From assembly GCA_017592665.1 (NCBI GenBank), contig JAGFNW010000013.1, positions 137,054 through 201,053 of the forward strand: DNA of 64,000 bases, in the 5' to 3' direction. Position numbers and translations under genes: made by a program. The stretch is from Streptosporangiaceae bacterium NEAU-GS5 (GTDB taxonomy: Bacteria; Actinomycetota; Actinomycetes; Streptosporangiales; Streptosporangiaceae). The notes under the pieces are model-generated. The model saw nothing but the letters and a program-made list of their open reading frames with translations, did not search any database and was not told the DNA's origin. Below, piece after piece: positions 8,695 through 17,045 of this stretch. Numbering within the stretch: the first letter of the stretch is position 1; every line of letters starts with the position of its first letter.

Positions 8695-9509
8695 TGACCC
8701 TCATCCGAAGTGTCGCGAAATATGGGGCTTTGGCGGTTGGGGCGGCGCTGGTGCTGCTGCCGCTGGTGTGGATGGTCACGGCGTCGATCTCGCCGGAGGC
8801 GTCGATCGTGCGCTACCCGCCGTCCCTCATCCCGGGCGGCTTCACCACCGAGCACTACGCGGAGGTGTGGCGGCGGATCCCGTTCGCCCGCCAACTGCTG
8901 AACACGGTGATCTTCGCCGGCGGTGTCACCGCGGTCTCGCTGGTGCTGGACTCGCTCGCCGCGTACGCCCTGGCCCGGCTCGACTTCCCGGGCAAGAACG
9001 CGGTCTTCGCGCTCATCCTGCTGCTGCTGATGATCCCGCCCCAGGTCACCTTGGTGCCGCTGTTCCAGCTGCTGAGCGACCTCGGCTGGATCAACACCTA
9101 CCAGGGGCTGATCGTGCCGCGCGCCACCAACGCCTTCGGCATCTTCTTCCTCCGCCAGTTCTTCATGACGATCCCGCTGTCGCTGGGGGAGGCGGCGCGG
9201 ATCGACGGCGCGTCGGAGTTCGGGATCTACCGGAGGATCATCCTGCCGCTGTCCGGCCCCGCGCTGCTGACGCTCGGGCTGTTCCACTTCATGTACAACT
9301 GGAACGACCTGCTCTGGCCGCTGGTGTTCACCACCGACACCGACATGCAGACGCTGCCCGCCGGGCTGGCCCTGTTCATGGGGCAGCACGTGATCGAATA
9401 TGGCCTGCTGATGGCCGGGGCCGTGCTCACGCTGCTGCCCATGGTCTCGGCGTTCCTGCTGGTCCAGCGCCGCTTCGTGGAAGGCATCGCCACGACAGGC
9501 CTGCGCTGA
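8694..9509 (+). CDS. ABC sugar transporter permease, MalG type
   Basis: This 271-aa permease is the partner of the preceding MalF-type subunit. It has about six membrane segments and the EAA motif GEAARIDGASEFGIYRRIILP (about 163-183). The ATG at 8694 shares one base with the upstream stop (TGATG). The gene ends 4 bp before the stop of a convergent TetR gene, leaving no room for an ordinary terminator. The first residues MTLIRSVAKYGALAVGAALV form the N-terminal membrane helix and support this start over longer alternatives. Confidence 0.9.
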   Translation: MTLIRSVAKYGALAVGAALVLLPLVWMVTASISPEASIVRYPPSLIPGGFTTEHYAEVWRRIPFARQLLNTVIFAGGVTAVSLVLDSLAAYALARLDFPGKNAVFALILLLLMIPPQVTLVPLFQLLSDLGWINTYQGLIVPRATNAFGIFFLRQFFMTIPLSLGEAARIDGASEFGIYRRIILPLSGPALLTLGLFHFMYNWNDLLWPLVFTTDTDMQTLPAGLALFMGQHVIEYGLLMAGAVLTLLPMVSAFLLVQRRFVEGIATTGLR

Positions 9510-9513
9510 GGGC

Positions 9514-10050
9514 TCAGAGGACCGCGCCGACGGCCGTTTCGACCGCCGTGTGCACGGTCGTGCTGTCTCCGAGACCGCCGCTTACCGTCACCCCGTCGCG
9601 CAGCAGGAGCAGGAACTCGGCCGTCCGGTCGGCGTCCGCCCGGCCCGCCTCGGCCAGCAGCGAGCGCATGAGGCCGCGGAACCAGTCGCGGTAGTCGCCG
9701 ACGATGGTCCGTACGGGATGGGCGGGATCGGCGAACTCGGCGGCCGCGTTGAGGAACGGGCAGCCGCGGAACCCGGGACCGTCGCTGAGCTCGGCCAGCT
9801 TGGCGAAGATGGTCCTGATCCGCTCGACCCCCTCGCCGGGGAGCGCCGACAGCGCGCCGCGCTGGCGCTCGTATTCGGTCGTCAGGTAGGCGCTGACCAG
9901 CTCGTCCTTGGACGGGAAGTGATGGTAGAAGGTGGCCTTGGCCACCCCGGCCTCGGCGATGATCCGGTCGACGCCGACCGTGTGGATCCCCTCGGTGTAG
10001 AAGAGCCGGGTCGCCGTCTCCAGGATCCGGTTTCGTGCCTCGCTCACCAC
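9514..10050 (-). CDS. TetR-family regulator divergent from ohr
   Basis: This 178-aa TetR regulator has the DNA-binding domain at about 5-50 (ILETATRLFYTEGIHTVGVD then GVAKATFYHHFPSKDELV). The C-terminal part resembles the YxaF/LmrA-type clade. It is divergent from an Ohr/OsmC gene. Two copies of CAGACAGGTCTGTCTAG lie between them, almost certainly its operators. The usual regulator of ohr is the MarR protein OhrR, so a TetR in that position is a variation. The inducing signal is not visible from the sequence. Confidence 0.88.
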   Translation of the reverse strand: MVSEARNRILETATRLFYTEGIHTVGVDRIIAEAGVAKATFYHHFPSKDELVSAYLTTEYERQRGALSALPGEGVERIRTIFAKLAELSDGPGFRGCPFLNAAAEFADPAHPVRTIVGDYRDWFRGLMRSLLAEAGRADADRTAEFLLLLRDGVTVSGGLGDSTTVHTAVETAVGAVL

Positions 10051-10060
10051 TTGACTCTAC

Positions 10061-10107
10061 CAGACAGGTCTGTCTAGTCTCATCTGTGTACAGACAGGTC
10101 TGTCTAG
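10061..10107. promoter_or_regulatory. Two identical 17-bp TetR operators
   Basis: CAGACAGGTCTGTCTAG occurs at 10061-10077 and again at 10091-10107, exactly 30 bp apart. Each contains the palindrome AGACAG-GT-CTGTCT. The second lies 12 bp before the ohr start codon and covers the likely transcription start. The first lies 10 bp from the TetR start. Spacing of about three helical turns would place two dimers on the same face. Confidence 0.85.
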
Positions 10108-10119
10108 AGGGAGTGCGAC

Positions 10120-10533
10120 ATGAACGCCATCTACACCGCCATCGCCACGTCCGCCGGCCGTGACGGCCGGTCCGTCACCAACGACGGGCGGCTCGACGTG
10201 ACCCTCGCCCGGCCCAAGGAGTTCGGCGGCGACGGCGCAGGCACCAACCCCGAGCAGCTGTTCGCGGCCGGTTACTCGGCCTGTTTCGCCAGCGCGCTGC
10301 AGCTGGTCGCGCGGCGGCAGGGCGTGGACGCCGCGGACGCGTCGGTGACGGCCGAGATCGGGCTGCACCCCGCGGACGGCGGCCGCTTCACGCTGTCGGC
10401 CGTGCTCCGCGTGGAGCTGCCCGAGCACCTGCAGGGGGAGGCGGGCCGCGCCCTGGTCGAGGCCACCCACCAGGTGTGCCCCTACTCCAACGCGACCCGC
10501 GGTAACATCCCCGTCGAGCTCGTCGTCGAGTGA
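10120..10533 (+). CDS. ohr: Ohr-type organic hydroperoxide reductase (OsmC family)
   Basis: This 137-aa cytosolic thiol peroxidase reduces organic hydroperoxides. The two redox Cys are in GYSACFASAL (about residue 52) and HQVCPYSNATRGN (about residue 118). An N-terminal TAIATSAGRDGRS motif and AGTNPEQLFAAGY are typical of Ohr rather than OsmC. Length is normal. The ribosome site GAGGGAG lies before the ATG. It is controlled by the divergent TetR gene through the two operators upstream, so induction by a stress ligand is likely. Confidence 0.93.
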   Translation: MNAIYTAIATSAGRDGRSVTNDGRLDVTLARPKEFGGDGAGTNPEQLFAAGYSACFASALQLVARRQGVDAADASVTAEIGLHPADGGRFTLSAVLRVELPEHLQGEAGRALVEATHQVCPYSNATRGNIPVELVVE

Positions 10534-10658
10534 CTCCTACCGGTCGCACCGCCCGAGGCCGGGCCGGCGCGGTGTGAACCGTACGAGAAGCCGTGCCGTG
10601 TTCTTGAAAGGGGGCGCCGTCTTGTCGTGGGCGGCATGACAACGGCGGCGAGTGGCTG

Positions 10659-13487
10659 ATGAACAGGCAAATGGTGCAAATCCGGCTCCTCGGGCCGGTC
10701 GATGTCACGGTGGACGGTGTGTCGCACCCGGTTCCCGGGTTGCGCCGCAAGTCGGTGCTGGCCGTTCTGGCGCTGCATCCCGGCGAGGTGGTCAGCGCCG
10801 GCCGGCTGGTCGACGCCGTGTGGGGCGACGATCCGCCGCCGAGCGTGGCCAACAGCCTGCACGCGCACATCGCCTACCTGCGCCGGGCGTTACGCGCCGA
10901 CGGCGCGATCGAGGCCCGCCCGCCCGGCTACCTGCTGAACCTGCCGCCCGACGCCGTCGACGCCGGCCAGGCCATGCGGCTGATCGCCGCCACGGCCAAG
11001 GGCGGCGACCACGCCGGCGCCGCCGTGCGGCTGACGGCGGCTCTCGACCTGTGGCGCGGGCCGTCCCTGGCCGACGTGGCCGAGGTGGCCTGGCTGCGCG
11101 ACCAGGGGCGGCGGCTGGACGAGGCCCGGCTTGAGGCGCACGAACGGCTCGTGGAGGCCCGGCTGGCGCTGGGCGATCACCTGCCGTCGGTGGCCGAGCT
11201 GGAGGATCTCGCCGCGCGGCACCCGTTCCGCGAGCGCCTCCACCAGCTGCTCATACTGGCGCTGTACCGCTCCGGCCGGCAGGCCGACGCGCTGGCCGCC
11301 TATCACCGGCTGCGGCAGACGCTCGCCGACGAGCTCGGCATCGACCCGAGCGCCGAGCTGCGGGACCTCGAAGGCGCGATCCTGCGGCAGGACCCCCGGC
11401 TCGACCTGTCGCCGCGACCACCGTCCGCGGCGGCCGCACCAGCATGGATCAAGCCGGCCCAGCTTCCCCAGACGCTCGCCGCCTTCTCCGGCCGCGACGA
11501 CGATCTCGCCCGGCTCCGTCGCCACCTGCCGCACACCGTGGTCCTGCTCTCGGGCACCGCAGGGGTCGGCAAGACGACGCTGGCGATCCAGTGGGCGCAC
11601 CAGGTGAAGGGGCGATTCCCGGACGGCCAGCTCCATGTCAACCTGCGCGGCTTCGACCCCGGCGGCGAGGTGATGGATCCGGCCGAAGCGCTCCACGATT
11701 TCCTGCTGGCGCTGGGCGTGCCGCGCGACCAGATCCCCGCCTCGGCGCACGCGCGGGCCGCTCTGTATCGGAGCGCGCTGGCGGGCAAGCGCGTGCTCAT
11801 CGTGGCCGACAACGCCCGCGACGAGCGGCATGTACGGCCGCTGCTGCCCGGCACGCCAGGCTGCCTGATCATCGTCACGAGCCGTAACCAGCTACCCGGA
11901 CTGGTCGCCGCCGACGGCGCCTATCCGCTGGCCCTCGACCGGCCGTCCGCGAGCCAAGCCCGCCGGATCCTCGTGCGGCGGCTGGGCCCGGAACGGGTCG
12001 ACGCCGAGCCGGAAGCGGTCAGCGACATCATCACCCGGTGCGCGCGATTGCCGCTGGCCCTGGCCGTCACCGCCGCCCGGGCCGCCCTCGCCCCCGCGCT
12101 CCCGCTGGCCGGCCTCGCCGCGCAACTGCGGGAGGCGGCGAGCACTCTCGACTGCTTCGACGGGGACGATCCGGCGACCAGCGTCCGGGCCGTGTTCTCG
12201 TGGTCATACCAGGCCGTCAGCGACCCGGCGGCGCGGCTGTTCCGGCTGCTGGGGACATGCCCCGGCCCCGACATCGCGCTGCCCGCCGCGGCCGGCCTCG
12301 CCGCCCTGCCGACCGGCGAGGCCGGGCGCCTGCTGGCCGAACTCACCCGCGCGCACCTCCTCACAGAGACGAGCCCGGGCCGCTTCGGCTTTCACGATCT
12401 GCTGCGCGCCTACGCCATCGAACAGACGGACCGGCACGACAGCGACGAGCAACGAGCCGCGGCCCGGCGCCGGCTCCTCGACCACTATGTGCACAGCGCC
12501 CATGCGGCCGCCCTGCTGCTCAAACCGGGCCGCAGCCGGATCGCCCTCGCGGCGCCGGCCCATGGCGTCACGCCGCACCTGCCGGCCGACCAGCCCGAGG
12601 CGCTGGCCTGGTTCGCCGCCGACCGAGGGGTGCTGCTGGCCATCATGGCCCGCCGGCCCGACGGGCACGACCGGCACACCTGGCAGCTGGCCTCAGCCTT
12701 GGTGACACTCCTCAGCACGCGAGGCGACCTCCGCGACAACGAGGCCGCGCAGCAGGCCGGTCTACGCGCCGCCCGGCGGGCCGGCGACCGTGCCGCGCAA
12801 GCCCACGCGCACCGTCACCTCGCCCTGGTCCACACCCACCTCGGGATGCCCGCCGAGGCGCAGCGGCACAGCCAGGCGGCGTTGCGGCTGCTCGAGCGGC
12901 TCGACGACCCGGTCGCCACGAGCGACGTTCATCTCAACCTCGGCACCATCGCCGAGAGCCGCGGAGACATTCGCGAGGCCATGACCCACACCATGCGCGC
13001 CTACCGTTCCTACCGGTCGCTCGGGCACGTGGTCGGGCAGGCCTACGCGGCCAACAACATCGGCTGGTATCACGGCCTGCTCGGCGACCCCCGGCAGGGC
13101 CTGGTGTACTGCCAGGAGGCGCTGGACATCCTCATCGGGACCGATGACCTCCAGGCGACCGCGATCGCCTGGGACAGCCTCGGCGATCTGCACGTCGCCA
13201 CCGATGACCCGGCGCGGGGCGAGCACGGCTGCCGCCAGGCCATCGCCCTGTACGGCCGGCTCGGCGACCGCTACAGCGAGGCCGCCATTCGGGTCAAGCT
13301 CGGTGACCGGCGCCATGAGGCGGGCGATCCCGAGGCCGCCCGCCGGGAGTGGCGGCAGGCGCTGGCCGTCCTCGGCGACCTCGCGCCCGACCTGGCCGCC
13401 CGGATCCAGACGCGGCTCGACACCGCACACGTCGACGACCTGGCCGCGCTGTCGAGCCTGGCGGCCGTCGTGGAAGGCGGGTCTTAG
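10659..13487 (+). CDS. AfsR/SARP-type transcriptional regulator with NB-ARC and TPR
   Basis: This 942-aa regulator has an OmpR-like winged-helix domain (about 6-95), a bacterial transcriptional activator domain (about 100-245), an NB-ARC ATPase (about 275-560, P-loop GTAGVGKTT at 299-307) and C-terminal TPR repeats (about 690-930). The architecture matches AfsR, which activates secondary metabolism or development. No biosynthetic cluster adjoins it, so its target is probably elsewhere. An alternative ATG lies four codons downstream (MVQIRLLGPV). Its stop overlaps the stop of the convergent MoaD-fold gene. Confidence 0.9.
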   Translation: MNRQMVQIRLLGPVDVTVDGVSHPVPGLRRKSVLAVLALHPGEVVSAGRLVDAVWGDDPPPSVANSLHAHIAYLRRALRADGAIEARPPGYLLNLPPDAVDAGQAMRLIAATAKGGDHAGAAVRLTAALDLWRGPSLADVAEVAWLRDQGRRLDEARLEAHERLVEARLALGDHLPSVAELEDLAARHPFRERLHQLLILALYRSGRQADALAAYHRLRQTLADELGIDPSAELRDLEGAILRQDPRLDLSPRPPSAAAAPAWIKPAQLPQTLAAFSGRDDDLARLRRHLPHTVVLLSGTAGVGKTTLAIQWAHQVKGRFPDGQLHVNLRGFDPGGEVMDPAEALHDFLLALGVPRDQIPASAHARAALYRSALAGKRVLIVADNARDERHVRPLLPGTPGCLIIVTSRNQLPGLVAADGAYPLALDRPSASQARRILVRRLGPERVDAEPEAVSDIITRCARLPLALAVTAARAALAPALPLAGLAAQLREAASTLDCFDGDDPATSVRAVFSWSYQAVSDPAARLFRLLGTCPGPDIALPAAAGLAALPTGEAGRLLAELTRAHLLTETSPGRFGFHDLLRAYAIEQTDRHDSDEQRAAARRRLLDHYVHSAHAAALLLKPGRSRIALAAPAHGVTPHLPADQPEALAWFAADRGVLLAIMARRPDGHDRHTWQLASALVTLLSTRGDLRDNEAAQQAGLRAARRAGDRAAQAHAHRHLALVHTHLGMPAEAQRHSQAALRLLERLDDPVATSDVHLNLGTIAESRGDIREAMTHTMRAYRSYRSLGHVVGQAYAANNIGWYHGLLGDPRQGLVYCQEALDILIGTDDLQATAIAWDSLGDLHVATDDPARGEHGCRQAIALYGRLGDRYSEAAIRVKLGDRRHEAGDPEAARREWRQALAVLGDLAPDLAARIQTRLDTAHVDDLAALSSLAAVVEGGS

Positions 13488-13789
13488 AGGGCGGGCAGGA
13501 CGTAGACCTCGGCTCCGGGCGGGAGCACGCAGTCGACGCCGCCCATGCGCTGGGCGTTCTCCCCGCAGACGAACATCGTGATGTGCCGCCGGATCCGGCC
13601 GTAGTCGTCGCGGAGGCGCTCCTCCAGGGACGGGTGGATCCGGCGCAGCGTGTCGAGGGCGCCGCCGAGGGTCGGCACGGCGTCGTCGGCGGGGGCCACC
13701 GCGAAGACCTTGATCTCGGCCTGGTCACCGGCGAGATGCCGCATTGTGGCCGGAAGTAGGAAAGTGACCAGGGTGACCGGTTTGGCCAC
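13484..13789 (-). CDS. MoaD/ThiS-fold small protein without C-terminal Gly-Gly
   Basis: This protein of about 101 aa has the ubiquitin-like MoaD/ThiS pattern (TFLLPATMRHLAGD, TLGGALDTLRRIHPSL, FVCGENAQRMGGVDCVLPPGAEVYVLPAL). The chain ends PAL and lacks the terminal Gly-Gly that MoaD, ThiS and CysO need for adenylation and thiocarboxylation. The GTG at 13789 is chosen because it follows the upstream stop (13791-13793) directly; a start at 13822 would overlap that gene by 32 bp. It is co-transcribed with the Asp-box protein. A sulfur-carrier role is therefore doubtful; a binding or structural role is possible. Confidence 0.75.
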   Translation of the reverse strand: MAKPVTLVTFLLPATMRHLAGDQAEIKVFAVAPADDAVPTLGGALDTLRRIHPSLEERLRDDYGRIRRHITMFVCGENAQRMGGVDCVLPPGAEVYVLPAL

Positions 13790-13790
13790 G

Positions 13791-14870
13791 CTATATGACC
13801 GCCGCTCTGACGACGAAGACATCGGGCAAATGGCCGGCGATCCGCGTCCAGCTCTCGCCGTCGTCGCGGGACCCGTAGACCTCGCCGTCGCGGGTGCCGA
13901 AGAAGACGCCCGCGTCGGAGGCGGTCAGCGCGTCGCGGAGCACCGACGCATAGACATCGTCATCCGGCAGGCCGGCCGAGAACGGCTGCCAGGACCCGCC
14001 GCCGTCGTCGGAGCGGAAGATCTGCGGCTTGTGGTCGAGCGGCGTGCGGTCCATGTCGGCCTGGAGCGGGAAGACGTAGACCGTGTCGGGGCTCGAGGGA
14101 TGGACGGCGATCGAGAACCCGAAGTCGGACGGCAGGTCGCGGCCGATGTCGGTCCATTCCGCGCCGAAGTCGTCGGAGCGGTAGACGCCGAAGTGGTGCT
14201 GCAGGTAGAGCCGCTCGGGAGCGGCCGCGTTCTGCGCGACCTTGTGCACGCACTGCCCCCACTCGGGGTATTGCGCGCCTTCCGGCATATAGGGGGTGCG
14301 GATGTTGCGGTTGGACGGCGCCCAGGAGCCGCCGCCGTCGTCGGTGCGGAAGAAGCCGACGGCGGAGGCCGCCACCCCCATCCGCTGCGGGTCGGTCGGA
14401 TGCGGGACGATCGTGTGCAGGCAGAGCCCGCCGCCGCCCGGCTGCCACTCGGGCCGGGTCGGATGGTCCCACAGGCCGTCGATCAGCGAATAGGTCTTCC
14501 CGCCGTCCTCGGAGCGGAACAGGGCGGCCGGCTCGGCCCCGGCCCAGACCACGCCCGGCTCCGTCGGCGAGGGCGTGAGCTGCCAGACCTTCGAAAGCGC
14601 GGTCTCCGTCCGCTCGGGGAAGGCGACCGGCGGGCGCTCGGCCTCCTGCCAGGTCGCTCCGAGGTCGTCGGACCACATCACGGACGGACCGAAATGACCA
14701 TACTCGATGCCGGCCAGCAGACGCGGGGACGGGCCCCGGGTGTCGACGGCCACCGAGTGGACGGCCACGTTCGCGAAGTGGACGGGGTCTGGCTCGAAGG
14801 GACCCCCGTCCGACGACCGGGCCAGGAACAGCCCCTTGCGTGTGCCTATCGCGAGCAGTGCCTCACTCAT
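13791..14870 (-). CDS. Asp-box (BNR) beta-propeller, VPS10/sialidase-like
   Basis: This protein of about 359 aa has repeated Asp-box motifs of the S-x-D-x-G-x-x-W type (MWSDDLGATWQ, FRSEDGGKTYS, FRTDDGGGSWAP, YRSDDFGAEWTD, FRSDDGGGSWQP, YGSRDDGESWTR), which build a propeller of about six blades. There is no signal peptide, so it appears cytosolic. Annotation pipelines often call this exo-alpha-sialidase, but the arginine triad of sialidases is not evident. It is coupled to the MoaD-fold gene just downstream. The ATG at 14870 (MSEALLAIGTRKGLF) is preferred; in-frame ATGs at 14879 and 14900 exist. Its function is unknown. Confidence 0.8.
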   Translation of the reverse strand: MSEALLAIGTRKGLFLARSSDGGPFEPDPVHFANVAVHSVAVDTRGPSPRLLAGIEYGHFGPSVMWSDDLGATWQEAERPPVAFPERTETALSKVWQLTPSPTEPGVVWAGAEPAALFRSEDGGKTYSLIDGLWDHPTRPEWQPGGGGLCLHTIVPHPTDPQRMGVAASAVGFFRTDDGGGSWAPSNRNIRTPYMPEGAQYPEWGQCVHKVAQNAAAPERLYLQHHFGVYRSDDFGAEWTDIGRDLPSDFGFSIAVHPSSPDTVYVFPLQADMDRTPLDHKPQIFRSDDGGGSWQPFSAGLPDDDVYASVLRDALTASDAGVFFGTRDGEVYGSRDDGESWTRIAGHLPDVFVVRAAVI

Positions 14871-14921
14871 GCGCTTCATCGTGGCACAGCCGACCGACAA
14901 TCACGGGGAGTGCCCTGAATA

Positions 14922-16037
14922 TCACGGTTCTCCCTGTATGACATCCCGGTGGATCCGGGTGAGCGGAACGCCCGACTGCTGCAGCCGCCGCACCGTCTCG
15001 TTGACCATGGCGGCCGGCCCGCACACGTACGCCTCGTGCTCCGACCAGGGGTGGAAGCGCTGCATGACGCCGGGGAGGCTGCCCCGCATGCCGTCGAAGG
15101 CCGGCTCGTCGGACACGATCGGCAGCACCCGCAGCCACGGGAACCCCGATTCCATCTTGATCAGGTCGTCCATGTCGTACAGCTCCCTCGCGTGCCGTAC
15201 GCCGAAAAGGAGATGGATGTTGGGGCGCCGGCCCGAGGCGATCACCTGCTCGATGATGGCCTTCAGCGGCGCGAGCCCCGTGCCTCCGGCCACGCAGACG
15301 ATGTCGCGGTCGGACTCGGGCGGGGCCATGGTCCCCACGGGCGGCCCGAGCAGCAGCTGATCGCCGATCTTGGTGTGGTTGACGAGCGCGCCGCTCACCC
15401 AGCCGCCCGGCACGGCGCGCACGTGCAGCCGGATGGTGTTGTCGGGGCGCGGCGCGTTGGCGATCGAGTACGTGCGCCACACACGCGGCCAGCGTGCCGT
15501 CTGGACGTTCACGTACTGCCCGGCCGTATAGCCGATCCGCTGGCCCGGCCGCAGCGTGACGACGGCGATGTCAGGGGTGCGCGTCTCGTGGTCCACGACC
15601 TCGGCCAGCCACCACGCGGGGGAGACCCCGGCGTCGGCGTCCGCGGCGCCGATCATCATGTCGGCGGCGGCCGTGTAGGCGGCCACCCAGGCCGCCTCGA
15701 CCTCGTTGGTCCAGACTTCGGCGGCGAAGCGCCGGACCGTCGCGATGAGCGCGTTGCCGACGGCCGTGTAGTGCTCGGCGACCACGCCGTACTTGCGGTG
15801 GTCGCGCCCGAGCTGGCCCAGATACGTGCTCAGGCCGTCCGGGCTGTCCAGCATCCACACGATCCTGGTCAGCGCGCCGAACAGCCGGTCGCGCTGGACG
15901 TCCATGGCCGGGGGGAACATCCCCCGGAGATGCGGGCTTTCCGCGAAGAGACGGCCGTAGAAATAGACGGCCGCCTGATCCGCCACCGGCTCGATGAGGG
16001 AGAAGCTCTCTTTGACGAGGCGCGGATTCAGCGACAT
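14922..16037 (-). CDS. Flavohaemoglobin-like globin/NAD(P)H-FAD reductase
   Basis: This 371-aa protein has an N-terminal globin domain (about 1-135; B10 Tyr in VYFYGRLF, proximal His in GRDHRKYGV). It is followed by an FAD-binding domain (WRTYSIANAPRP, about 205-220) and an NAD-binding domain (CVAGGTGLAPLKAI, YVCGPAAMV). It probably acts as a nitric oxide dioxygenase or related haem reductase in the cytosol. The globin is slightly shorter than in Hmp. The ATG at 16037 lies near the N-terminus expected for globins. It stands alone, with a 327-bp non-coding region upstream. Confidence 0.88.
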   Translation of the reverse strand: MSLNPRLVKESFSLIEPVADQAAVYFYGRLFAESPHLRGMFPPAMDVQRDRLFGALTRIVWMLDSPDGLSTYLGQLGRDHRKYGVVAEHYTAVGNALIATVRRFAAEVWTNEVEAAWVAAYTAAADMMIGAADADAGVSPAWWLAEVVDHETRTPDIAVVTLRPGQRIGYTAGQYVNVQTARWPRVWRTYSIANAPRPDNTIRLHVRAVPGGWVSGALVNHTKIGDQLLLGPPVGTMAPPESDRDIVCVAGGTGLAPLKAIIEQVIASGRRPNIHLLFGVRHARELYDMDDLIKMESGFPWLRVLPIVSDEPAFDGMRGSLPGVMQRFHPWSEHEAYVCGPAAMVNETVRRLQQSGVPLTRIHRDVIQGEP

Positions 16038-16364
16038 GTGGTGTCCCCACCCTAGAAGACCAGATCAACCTCCTGATGGCTCCGGGTGAATGAACGTCGG
16101 CGGCCCCGGCTCATCCGATCGCTCGTTTCGGAGTGTTCCACTCGTAGTCGGGCGTCACAACCGATTCATGCCCAACCGCCCACTGATCGTGACCGCATCG
16201 TGATTCTCCGTCAGGGGTTTCGGACGGCGGACGTGAAGAGCTCTCACATCCCCTCCTGATGATGCGAGTGAGTGATGTGAGTAGTGCGTGGGTTACGTGC
16301 GTAACGTGCACTGAACTGCGCCATGATGGGCATTGCTCGCGCCAGACTCTCTTTGGAGACCCCC
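16038..16364. other. Divergent intergenic region with a 14-bp palindrome
   Basis: This 327-bp gap between the flavohaemoglobin and the PuuD-like gene contains no convincing coding sequence. The perfect palindrome GTTACG-TG-CGTAAC lies at 16292-16305, followed by GTGCAC. It is about 60 bp before the PuuD start and so is a likely regulator site for that operon. The leftward half is moderately AT-rich and should hold the flavohaemoglobin promoter. I found no clear NsrR-type box. Confidence 0.5.
16292..16305. promoter_or_regulatory. Palindromic operator candidate upstream of puuD-like operon
   Basis: GTTACGTGCGTAAC is an inverted repeat with 6-bp arms and a 2-bp centre. No regulator gene is adjacent, so the protein that binds it would be encoded elsewhere. 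Confidence 0.5.
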
Positions 16365-17045
16365 ATGCCTCGACCGCTGATCGGCATAACCACCTACCTC
16401 GAGGCCGCCCGCTGGGGCACGTGGGTGCGGGAGGCGGCCATTTCCCCGCAGGGGTACGCGATCGCCGTGCTCAAATCGGGCGGCGTGCCGGTTCTGGTGC
16501 CACCGTTCAGCCCGTCGGCGGCCCGTGACTACATGCGCGGGCTCGACGGCCTGGTGCTTGCCGGCGGCGTCGAGGTCGATCCCTCCCTGTACGGCGAGGC
16601 TCCCGACGACCGGGTCGACGACCCGCAGCCGCAGCGCGACCGCTTCGAGGTGGAGCTGGCCAAGGCCGCGGTCGAGGCCGACAAGCCGATTCTGGCGATC
16701 TCCCGAGGCATGCACGTCCTGAACGTGGCGCAGGGCGGCACCCTGATCTCCTGGCTGCCCGACGTGGTCGCCCACGACCGTCACGCGACCAAAGAGCACG
16801 TGATCACCGTGAGCGTGTCCAGCAAGCTCGGCAAGGCCCTCGGCGACCGGGCCGAGGTGGCGGGCGCGCACCACCAGGCCGTCCGGCGGCTCGGCACCGG
16901 CCTGATCGCGGTCGCCTGGGCCGACGACCAGATCGTCGAAGGCGTGGAGCTGCAGGGCCACCGATTCGGCGTGGGCATCCAGTGGCACCCGGAGCGGGGC
17001 GGCGACCTTCGCGTGTTCGAGGCCCTCGTAGAGTCCTGCGCGTGA
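16365..17045 (+). CDS. PuuD-like class I glutamine amidotransferase fold, Cys-to-Ser at nucleophile
   Basis: This 226-aa protein resembles gamma-glutamyl-gamma-aminobutyrate hydrolases: [33 protein letters not shown] and GIQWHPE are all present. His208 and Glu210 of the triad remain, but the nucleophile elbow reads [16 protein letters not shown], so Ser113 (codon TCC at 16701) replaces the usual Cys of ICRG. His also replaces the usual Gln three residues later. Hydrolase activity may be lost or changed. The ATG at 16365 has a GGAG ribosome site; an upstream ATG at 16323 has none. It is coupled by a GTGA overlap to a crotonase gene. Confidence 0.85.
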   Translation: MPRPLIGITTYLEAARWGTWVREAAISPQGYAIAVLKSGGVPVLVPPFSPSAARDYMRGLDGLVLAGGVEVDPSLYGEAPDDRVDDPQPQRDRFEVELAKAAVEADKPILAISRGMHVLNVAQGGTLISWLPDVVAHDRHATKEHVITVSVSSKLGKALGDRAEVAGAHHQAVRRLGTGLIAVAWADDQIVEGVELQGHRFGVGIQWHPERGGDLRVFEALVESCA

